This document shows, in pieces, positions 12,585 through 23,389 of a DNA stretch of 64,000 bases. Origin of the DNA: Panopea generosa (lineage: Eukaryota > Mollusca > Bivalvia > Adapedonta > Hiatellidae); assembly GCA_029582155.1 (NCBI GenBank), contig CM055908.1, positions 18,143,406-18,207,405 of the forward strand, in the 5' to 3' direction. The position numbers were made by a program, and so were the translations under genes. The first letter of the stretch is position 1, and each line of letters starts with the position of its first letter. The notes beneath the pieces are model-generated. The model did not search any database. It saw only the letters and a program-made list of their open reading frames with translations, and was not told the origin of the DNA.

Positions 12585-12945
12585 GAGCTAGCAGTCTTGA
12601 TGACACAGCCGGGGAGCCAGCAGTCTTGATGACACCGCTGGGGAGCCAGCAGTCTTGATGACACCGCCGGGAAGCCAGCAGTCTTGATGACACCGCCGGG
12701 AAGCCAGCAGTCTTGATGACACTGATGGGGAGCCAGCAGTCTTGATGACATTGCAGGGGAGCCAGCAGTCTTGATGACACCGCCGGAGAGCCAGCAGTCT
12801 TGATGACACTGCCTGGGAGCCAGCAGTCTTGATGACACTGCCTGGGAGCTAGCAGTCTTGATGACACAGCCGGGGAGCTAGCAGTCTTGATGACACAGCT
12901 GGGGAGCTAGCAGTCTTGATGACATTGCTGGGGAACTAACCAGTG
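12585..12945. repeat. 29-bp GC-rich minisatellite
   Basis: About 12 units of AGCCAGCAGTCTTGATGACA(CCGCCGGGG). Distinctly GC-rich against AT-rich surroundings. Because 29 is not a multiple of 3 and the unit lacks stops on the minus strand, all three minus frames stay open. These are not genes. Confidence 0.93.
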
Positions 12946-13084
12946 ACTTCCAACGTGCAATAAAAATGCATTCCCCACTTACTACTGCTGCAGTTTGCTA
13001 TCATGAAGTGAGCTGAATCATGGACAGGAATCATATGAATGGTGAATACATGGTGATGGACACCACTTACTTGTCTAACAGGAT

Positions 13085-13765
13085 ATAACACTTGGAATGT
13101 ATATATACTGTATATAGCCAAACACAAGGAATGTATATATATACTGTATATAGTCAATTCAATACTAATTATACAGAATAACATCCTTTTAATTACGTAT
13201 GCACAGTTCACAAAATGTAATAATTTCCTTACATTGATCATTTGCATTTCCTTAATAGACACAAAATGCATCATTCATAATACAGCAGTCAAATATGTAT
13301 AAATTTCTACCTCCATTTAGCAATCTGTCTGCACACATGTTTATTTCATCCATTCCATATCTAATTAGGCACTTTCCATTATACATTGTACATGCATGTT
13401 CACAAATGTAATGATTTCCTTGTATACATTATTCACATGTCTTAAAACACATAATGCATCATCCCTAACACATCTGTCTAGCCTGCATAAATTACCGACT
13501 CCATTTAGTAGTCTGTCTGTACATAAAATTGTTTGCGTCCATAATTATATAATTACGCACTTTTCAATATACATGCATTTTATGTATTATTCAGATGTCT
13601 TAAAACACATAACGCATCATCGGTTTGTGTCCCTAATTATGTAATTACACACTTTCCATATACATGCATTTTATGCATTATCAACATGACTTAGAACACA
13701 TAATGCATCATTCCTAACACATCAGTCTAGACTGTATAAATCAACAGTGTCTGCATGAGAAATGT
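13085..13765. repeat. Degenerate ~190-bp tandem repeat
   Basis: TTCACAAAATGTAATAATTTCC recurs about 195 bp later as TTCACAAATGTAATGATTTCC. AACACATAATGCATCAT and CAATCTGTCTGCACA-type words recur further on. About three and a half units, the last ones shortened. A separate duplicate of GGAATGTATATATACTGTAT lies at 13,096-13,160. Abuts the LINE tail. Confidence 0.65.
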
Positions 13766-13785
13766 TTGATGACTTGTGCGTATTC

Positions 13786-14347
13786 TGTCTTTAGTTTCTA
13801 CTAAATGTTGAACATCATTTAATTCTAGATTTACCATATAAATATAGAAAAGCTATTTCAAATTTTCGTTGCTCATGTCATAACCTAATGATAGAAAATG
13901 GAAGACACAATGGTATAGATAGGCACTTAAGATATTGCTCTCTCTGCTTAAAGACAAATACATATGTTATTGAAGATGAATACCATTTTTTCTTTGAGTG
14001 TCCATTGTATAACAATATGAGAGCTATCTATTTTAAAGATATTTGGTTACAAAACAGTTCTCATAACTTATTCTACTCCCTTATGTCGTCTACAAAAACA
14101 GATGAAGTTTTGTCAATTGCAAAATATTTGTATCATGCAATGAACTTAAGAAAACTAGAGCTTAATATTGTATAATCAGTAAAAGTATCTCGATTATAAA
14201 TTCAAACGTATCTGCATATATGCTATTTGTTACCACATGTATATTTGTCACTCTAATGTCAATTTGTACTTTTTGTATTTTGTGTTTTGGGCCAGAGGCC
14301 TATATTACCTGAATAAAAAATATAATAAAAAAAAATAATAAAAAATT
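13786..14347 (+). mobile_element. 3' end of a non-LTR retrotransposon (LINE), 5'-truncated
   Basis: An open frame to the stop at 14,175 reads FRCSCHNLMIENGRHNGIDR, then LRYCSLCLKTNTYVIEDEYHF and FFECPLYNNMR. This is the cysteine/histidine tail (CxxC...H...C) that follows reverse transcriptase in many mollusc LINEs. The 3' UTR ends in GGGCCAGAGGCCTATATTACC, TGAATAAA and an A-rich TAATAAAAAA tail. An upstream stop near 13,790 marks the 5' truncation. It is antisense to, and converges on, the host gene; its tail is about 18 bp from the host stop codon. The family looks like that of the broken LINE at 41.8-43.7 kb (inferred). Confidence 0.8.
13818..13823 (-). promoter_or_regulatory. Candidate poly(A) signal for the SH3BP2-like gene
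   Basis: ATTAAA on the minus strand, about 545 bp past the stop codon and inside the antisense LINE. An AATAAA on the same strand lies at 13,340-13,345. No nearer canonical AATAAA was found, so the 3' UTR probably crosses the LINE. Which signal is used is unknown. Confidence 0.35.
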
Positions 14348-14364
14348 CCACACTGATTTTCTGT

Positions 14365-14517
14365 TCAAAACTTAAGGCTTTTATACTTTGGATGAAGTCT
14401 GTAAGGTGTTTTAAGTCTGACGCCAACAGTGGGAAGGTCTTCGTTGTAGTAGTAATACAAAACATTCTCTAGGACCTCATCCTTATAACCCTTCTCTGCC
14501 AGAAAGTATACCCCATC
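14365..14517 (-). CDS. SH3BP2: Exon 15: end of SH2 domain and stop
   Basis: Acceptor tctatttcag|GATGGGG. 153 nt, encoding DGVYFLAEKGYKDEVLENVL, YYYYNEDLPTVGVRLKTPYR and LHPKYKSLKF, then TGA at 14367-14365. VLENVLYYYYNEDL is the second SH2 helix; human has SVGSMVEHYHTHVL. Its acceptor and first ~27 nt are the seed of the adjoining 68-bp tandem array. Confidence 0.94.
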   Translation of the reverse strand, partial: DGVYFLAEKGYKDEVLENVLYYYYNEDLPTVGVRLKTPYRLHPKYKSLKF

Positions 14518-17500
14518 CTGAAATAGACACATAGCTGAGCATTATGATATTGATAAATCTTCTACAGAAGAAAGTATCCCCTGTCCTCAAACATACACAT
14601 AGCTGAGCATTATGATATTGATAAATCTTCTACCTAAGAAAGTATATTCCATCCTGAAACATACACATAGCTGAGCATTATGATATTGATAAATCTTGTA
14701 CAGAAGAAAGTATATCCCGTCCTGAAACATACACATAGCTGAGCATTATGATATTGATAAATCTTCTACAGAAGAAAGTATACACCGTCCTGAAACATAC
14801 ACATAGCTGAGCATTATGATATTGATGAATCTTCTCCAGAAGAAAGTATACCCCGTCCTGAAATATACACATAGCTGAGCATTATGATATTGACAAATCT
14901 TCTCCAGAAGAAAGTATACCCCGTCCTGAAACATACACATAGCTGAGCATTATGATATTGACAAATCTTCTCCAGAAGAAAGTATACCCCGTCCTGAAAT
15001 ATACAAATAGCTGAGCATTATGATATTGATTAATCTTCTCCAGAAGAAGTATACGCCGTCTAGATAAAGACACATATCTGAGCTTTGTCTCTCAACGCTG
15101 AATTAGGTGGGAAAGTTGTCAGTTATTTGTAGAGATGGGTGTGCTGGACTACTGGTTACCCTGAGAGGATCCCAGGAAACAGTGGCTATGTTAACTGATC
15201 TTGTTAACCCTCAATGGCATAAAAAATGAAACTAAATATTCAAACAATGAAAGCAAACATTTATACTTATACCTCATGAAGTAAAACTGGGTGTTTTTTT
15301 AGCTGCAAACATTATGTTAATACCTGAGAAACGTGCTAAATGGTGAATCAAAGTATTGTACAGATTGGTGATTATTTGCAAGCCCTTGGCATATAGCCCT
15401 TGTTATACGGTTACATGAAAGATAAGGTCATTATAGATTAATTATTATCATCCAAATTTTTATTAAAAAGGGGAAAAGCGGGGGGGCAGGATTTTATTTT
15501 GTATTTTTTTAACATTTTTGATGTTGTATATATATTTTTATGTTTTTTTTAGAAATTAAAAAGGGTCGGGCAGCATGAACATTAGGGGGTGGGCGGGGAT
15601 AATAATCTAGCAATTCATTGATTATGATCTAAAGGTGTTTTTTTTTTTATACCTTGGCAGACTGAGAAATTTCTTCCAAAAGTTCTCCTCAGATCAAAAC
15701 ACTGCCATCCCAAGTTTTTACATATTAAAGATTGCCATTATATGTATCTCTATGGTTACATGTAGGACTTACATGTCACCAAACATATACATGTATCAAT
15801 AGCAACAAAATGAAGCTTCTCACTCACCGAGTTCTGTATCCGATATTTCTTGGCCTGGTCAATAGCAAAAACAACCAATACCTGAAATTATGAGACAAAA
15901 TTCATTGCAAATCTATTTTATCACATAATTTACAGTATAGGAGTGTAATGAACCAATGACAAATTTTTAGCATCAACCTAGTGTAATACCACTTCAGATT
16001 CATCGTTCAGTGTTTTTAGAATAAAACGGCTCTCTGACAATGTAAAATGCAGAATTGCTGTCTGATTTCCTCGAATATATAAATGACGTTGAATTGCATG
16101 TTTTTTGATGGAAACCAATATGCACATTTTTTTCTCATTCTTTACAAAGGTGATGTGTTAAACAAATGGTAAATATACACATTTCCTGAGTGATAAAAAG
16201 AGTCTCACATTTGTGATCCATTATCATTAAATTTATGAAACAAGTTGGCAAATATATATTATGTGAGACACTTAATGAACACTCACGTAAGATCTTTTAT
16301 TTGATCTTAATATGTTTAAAGGTTAAGCAGGTCTGGTAAAGCTATCCTCTTTACAACTTCTTAATGGTTCTGCTTGGCTGGGTGACCTTAAGCTCTTAGT
16401 CAAGGTCACTACTTCTCACTGCATAGGTTTTAGTTCAAGTCCAGCTCAGTATAAAAAAGTAGAGACCAAATGGTCACATAGCAGAGACCTATAATCATTT
16501 GGCCATGGTTGCCTAGTAGAGACCAAAGATCATCTGGCCATGGTCACATAGCAGAGACCTATAATCATTTGGCCATGGTTGCCTAGTAGAGACCAAAGAT
16601 CATTTGGCCATAGTCACATAGTACAGACTTAAGATCATTTGGCCATGGTCACATAGCAGAGACCTATAATCATTTGGCCATGGTTGTCTAGTAAAGACCA
16701 AAGATCATTTGGTCATGGTCGCACAGTAGAGACTAAAGATCATTAGGCCATGGTCACATAGCAGAGACCTATAATCATTTCACCATGGTTACCTAGTAGA
16801 GACCAAAGATCATCTGGCCATGGTCACATAGCAGAGACCTATAATCATTTGGCCATGGTTGCCTAGTAGAGACCAAAGATCATTTGGTCATGGTCACATA
16901 GCAGAGACCTATAATCATTTGGCCATGGTTGCCTATTAGAGACCTAAGATCATTGGTCACATAGTAGAGACCTAAGTTCATTTGACCATGGTCGCATAGC
17001 AGAGACCTATAATCATTTGGCATAGCAGAGACCTATAATCATTTCACCATGGTTGCCTAGTAGAGACCAAAGATCATTTGGCCATGGTTACATAGCAGAG
17101 ACCTATAATCATTTGGCCATGGTTGCATAGTAGAGACCAAAGCTCATTTGGCCATGGTCACATAGCAGAGACCTATAATCATTTGGCCATGGTTGCCTAG
17201 TAGAGACCAAAGATCATTTGGTCATGGTCGAGCAGTAGAGACCAAAGATCATCTGGCCATGGTCACATAGCAGAGACCTATAATCATTTCACCATGGTCA
17301 CATAATAGAGACCTAAGTTCATTTGACCATGGTCACATAGTAAAGACCTAAGACAATTTTGGCCATAGTTTCATAATAAAGACAAGATCATTTGGCCATG
17401 GCTTTACCTCCACAAAGGCCATATATTGTGCCCCTGAGCATTGTATTTAAAGTAGAGAGCAGGGATCATTTGGCCATTGGTTTGACCTCTACACAGGTCA

Positions 17501-20500
17501 TATTTGTGTGCCTTAGCACTGTACATCATCAGAAAATACCTGAACTACTGGTTCTACCTAGAAAGACATCCAGTAACAATTATGGAAATTACATTGTAAC
17601 TATTATTCTACAATCAATGTAAAATGTACAATGGATACTTTCATAAGATAACAGTCAATATCTTTTTAGTTGGCAGAGGACAACAAAACATCAATTTAAT
17701 ACTCAAAAATTCATTCATGATCCTTTATCAATTTGGAACCAAATCAATATTAGAATAGAAATTTTGACTTACCCTTCCAGATCCCTTCATTTCTGGTCTG
17801 ACCAGGTATACCCCATCTTCTCCAATGGCTTGAATTATACTGGAATCATAATTATACAACATATCATAAAATACTGACAGTGTGGTCAATAGAGTGGTGG
17901 TCAGTCACACCAGAGATTGTGAGTTTGATCCCAAGCTTGACCTGTCCACTGATGAGCTGACCTGTGGGCAAAGATACAAGCAGAACCCTGTTCTTACAAT
18001 AAACATATCTTTGACTGGGTAGAATTTCCTTACCCACAAATGCAATATAATAATAGAATCACTTTACCAGTACCAGCCTTAAAACAAATTCAAATTGTAA
18101 TATATCTAGGTACAGAAAACAGTCATTATCAGTTACTCTATAATTATGTGGTACTGCATTCGTGATGTTTCATGTTGCTTTTAGCAGTCTCTCAGCCATG
18201 TCACTACAGTGTATGAATTTTAAGAGAAGATTACAGCTAGTTATTAAATTAAAGTAAAGCGATAACTTACTCGTGCGCCCTCTGTTTGGCATCTCTGTCA
18301 TTAAAATAAACTGACGCCCAATATTCCTCTGTGTCAATATTCTCAAGCTCTTCCTGTAACCATAACAACGGGTAACAATCAGGATCTTGTTTCACCAAGA
18401 TTTTCTTAAGTATTACTTAAATACTTTAAAAACATAACTCAATTAAATTTTTTAGACTGGTTATTAATTTATTATATAATCAATATCAATAAAACCATAT
18501 GTAGTTTTACTGGAACCAGTATGTAATCATGATCACCTGGCTGCTTTTCTCAAGTTTTTAAGTATTTGAGTATATACTCAGATGTATTGGTGAAACAAAA
18601 GCCATGTGACAATCAGGCAACAGCATAGTCTTAAAGTGAAAAAAATTTCTGATTAAATAATACAAACTTACAATTAAAGGAAAAACAGAAACACAAATCT
18701 GATATTTTGGCTCATAATGCCCAAGCTGTCAGCAAAGGTGAATACTTACTGCATATGAAATATTTCAAGTTTTAATTTACTACTTATTAATATACAACCT
18801 TCAAATGATTCACAAACTTATAACTTTTTTGCATTAGTTTGTTCAGTTTGGTAATAACATAGCAAATGAAGCTAAATGTTTTAAGCAATTGAGCCTCATA
18901 TAATTTACAAATGAAACTGAGAATATGATCATATGAAACTTTGCATGTGAGAATTATATGTGGTTCAGTTAGTACAGACCCTAAACCACTCAAGTACCCC
19001 ATAATTGCACTCCGTTTGCACTCAGTTTGCACTCCGTTTGCGCTCAGTTTGCGCTCCGTTTACGCTCTGTTCGCGTGCACTCGATTCAGTGCGGTTTATT
19101 TAATGCACTCACAAACGCAAGTATTCGCTCATGAGCGATGTTAACTATCTTTATTTTATACTCCTCTTAGCATTCACTTTGTTTGTTCAGCGTTCACTCA
19201 TCGTTCAGTCCGCTCAGTTCGGTTTCAGGCCCATAACCAACCTGTCAACTCTTAAAATGATTCCATATTGATTTTTTAATTGAAGCTGTTAAAAAATGGA
19301 GTAATAAATAAAATGTATCCATGGGATTTAGTCAAGGTAATTGAAATCATAATCCGAATGTTTGTCTACATATTGTGTCACCCGCAGGGCGAAAGGTTGT
19401 AAATTTCGGATAAACCATTACTAATAATAGGGAAGATTAATGGAAGAGTCTATATTTTGATATGTGACCAGTGGTCTGTGTGATCAAAGAATATCGCACG
19501 TTCTACCGACTTCTATTATCCAAACCGAAATGTGTTTTTGTCAGTAACTTCTTCGATATATCGTAAGCCGTTTTTTACAGGAAAGCAAAAAAATGTTATC
19601 CACAAAATTTACCAATACATCATCAACATAAACTAAATATATTATAATTGTTATTAATAATTCAATACCGCTTATACGTCTTTGGATTAACAGTAATCCA
19701 TTCATTTGATTAGTATAAGCAGTGACCTAACAATATCTGGATATGTCACTGGTTTTTGTTAATGTTCAAACTTAAATCAGCTTTATAATCAATAATAAAA
19801 TTATGCAATGCATGGGTGATGAAAAATTTATTATAATTTGTGGGATGGGATTTGACATATAAAATAATAAATGATTTTTGAAAAATAATAATCTTGTAGT
19901 GTTTTTTTCTAGATCTGGGTCTAAATGTGGCTTCACTAAACTTAAAAAAGATATTCTGATATTATAAGATTTAATAAATAGTTTCGTTATCATAATGTAT
20001 ATATATGTACCTGAAATTAACCTTTTTTCAGTGTTTCTCAAATTATTTTTTTACTGATAGTATGATTCATGTTAATATATTAATTAAACTACAAACTATA
20101 TTAAATTTGTTTGAAAATATACCCACTGTGCTATACCGCTACTTAATAATATATGACACGCAGCAATACAGACACCCGTGGTGTTGATTACGTTATGCAG
20201 CATGCCAGGGAGAGCCGTGTCAATTAAATTATACGCCAAAGCAGTGACTTACTGGTCTATTGCCCACAGAAGAACCCTGCAGATGATTTCATTTTTATTG
20301 TAATAAGTGCCAGACGGACAAATCTTAATTGAACCCGCAGTATGTGATTGAAAAGAAAAGATATAAGAAAAACTGCCAGCTAATTAACAACAAATCAAAC
20401 AAATTCATTTAAGAGATTGGTTATTCGAGGTTTCAGAACGATACTTTAGTATGTAAACCCATGATATTAATATCATTAAATTAACGAAACGAAAACCCCA

Positions 20501-23358
20501 CGTTATAAAATATAACCAGTACTGAGTGAATGGTAGAAAGTGTGTCACACATATTAAGGGATGTGTATCTAGAGCTGTCAATTTACCACAGCTGGCATTC
20601 TGGATCTTGACTTTTGATGTAAAATAAATAAATTTAAAACAAAAAAAAATCAACATGCATGCATGGGCAATATACTTACGATTTAGTTGTTTTATTTTAC
20701 ATAACAAATGCATTTATTATAAATTACAAACATATTTGACAGTTTGCAGTTTTTGTCCATTAATTATTTGTCATTAGTCCCGTGGGTTAAATAAACAAGT
20801 CAATTACATTTCCAATCTGCAGGAGATGAATGTCAGCATATCTTTTGTTAAAAAAAACAGATAAAACTAAAAATCAGAATTGTTAATTTCACAAGATAAA
20901 AACAATCCTACAAATTTTAAAACTAATGAAAATGTAGTATTTATTTGTATTATTATTATTTTTTTTTTTTTTTTTTAAATATTATTATCATTGGATCTGT
21001 TATTATAATAAATATATATTGACTTCTTGATTTGTCACAGTTTTTATATTGGATACGTGCGTGTGTGTATTTTGATTTTAATTTGTACCAGAATAATGAA
21101 TCTTAATTTAACCCACGACATGTGATTCAATAAGAAGTATATAGTCAAAATTAATACTAAAAAATTGCAATTTTTTTCATAATATTATTATTATCATCAT
21201 TATTATTCGGACTGTCATGTTGTTTTGGCATACATACATTTATTTTACATTAATTTAATTTAGCTTGATTATGAAGCAAGCTTGGAGCTTATGCATATCA
21301 TTCTCCAGTGCATTCCTTTATTAGATTTGGTACTGAATTGTGTTTCGAGGGGTCATTGGGTAGAGCGCGGGTCAAACTCGCGACCTCTGCCGTCTGAAGC
21401 CAGTTCCATCCACTGCACTAGTAACCCACTTTATATTAAAGAATGATATTAATTTGGTACTATTATTTTCATATTTTAATGAGATGTGCACGAGTATACT
21501 GTTTTCACTTTAATTGCAATACAACAGTTTTATGTGCATTTTTTTCACAAATAAGCGCAGACTCTGTGTAACTATGTTTGGGGAAAAACTAAACTCCAAA
21601 TGAATTTAAAATGGGTAATTTTTATTTTGCCAAAATACTCAAACAAATAGAATCATAATCAAATAATTTTCCGCATATCTATGTTTTGTTTGATTCACAA
21701 ATGCATTGATTTTTTGTGTTTAGAGCTGTATATGCTTAAATTCAATTGAAATATATGTTCTGTATGTTCAATAACTAATTTATATCGAAATAGCAAGGCA
21801 AATAGTGATTTCATACTACATATTTTCGAATTGTTATTTACATCATATATAAATTTATTTATATTTTTGTTGCGCAAACCAAATCATGTTTAAATGTTCA
21901 ACTAAATTGGCCTTGAAACCGTAGATAACCATTGATGCGTCATCTATTGTATAATATGTTTTTAAACTTTATTATATTGATTAGCTCAATATTGATATTT
22001 ATGATATAATTGACAAATTGTTGACCAAAATTAGTTTTATCATGCATTATACCAAAACAACATTTATATAAACTACATGGTTTATATTTATGTGAACAGA
22101 AAATTTCTTATTTATCTCGATTTTGATTATTGACTTCACACTCAAATAATGAAAGAGGAGTGTATCTGAATGAACGAGTGCACTCAGTAGCGCACGAATA
22201 GTTTAGTTATCAGTTATCTTACTGTGTCTAGCGTAAAGTGCATATACTACGCATCTGAGTGCACTCAGCGTATCTGAGTGCACTCAGCGTGTCTGAGTGC
22301 ACTCGATCTATTTCATGCTTTCAGGAGTGCGTTTATTATTCAAAATCCAGCGTTCCCTAACAGTCCAGGTCCACTCCATCAGCGCTCTGTTTGCACTCTG
22401 TCTGCGCTACGTTCGCGCTCCGTTTACGCTCTGAGTGCACTCCGTTTGCATGCAATTGGGGTACTTGAGCAGTTTAGGGTCTGTATATTAATTCATTAAG
22501 CTTGACTGCGAAGAAAGCTCAAAGCTGTTATGAACAGCTCTTGAAACCAGGTACAACCAGTACTGGGTATTATTTTTTGAGAGGCATTGAGTTGAGTTTG
22601 GGATCAAACTGACAACAACTGGCATGAGAGGTCAACACTTTGTCCACCACACAACCACCCACACAATTGCCTGTATGTAAAACATTAACATACCTCTACA
22701 CAACAGCTACCACTGGAGCTACCATAGGAGCTAGTGGAAGGGATAGAAGATCTGTCAACTGGAGCAAAACGGCGTTCAACTGATGGTGATTTAGGCCCAG
22801 GCAAGTCAGTTCTCTCATACGATGGTCTAAACAAAAAAGAAAATGATTCTCTCTATTCAACAGGTATATATAGGTCCACTACACAGCTGAATTTTGTTCT
22901 TTATTCTGTATAAAATAATGTCTAGGATTTCCATGGTAAAAATAAATTCTTTTTTAAGTATTTTTTTCATAGCAGAAATGTATACCCACATAAAAATGCA
23001 CAATAACTGGTAAGTTGACCAGGTTAGTTTTTTTAAAAGAGGGTGCAGTGACACCCTGAAATTAAATGAAAAAAAGAAACCCTGAAATGCTTATAAATAC
23101 ATGCGTATGTTGAAATTTTATAAAAGTCACTTTTTTAACACCAGTGATGTCTTATTGCAGTATTATGCCATGCTAACTTTTGCTCTAATCATCTGCAGCA
23201 AGAAATCACAACCGCTATGAATCATTTTAAAAAATATTTAAAACCAAATAACATACCATTACCTTCTTTTTTTTTTAAGCATAAAAATCATGTGACCATG
23301 GGAAAAAAGGGGCATAACTGTTTAGTGAGACATTAATTGTTAAATATTTAAAGTCCAG

Positions 23359-23389
<31 letters not shown>

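Noticed and set aside
12452-12867. Three overlapping minus-strand frames of Ser/Arg/Leu/His repeats
   Set aside because: They are the three frames of the 29-bp array; no start context, domain or splice support.
14678-15073. Minus-strand frames with repeated FQDGVYFLLEK
   Set aside because: Not a separate gene: copies of the exon 15 edge in the 68-bp array.
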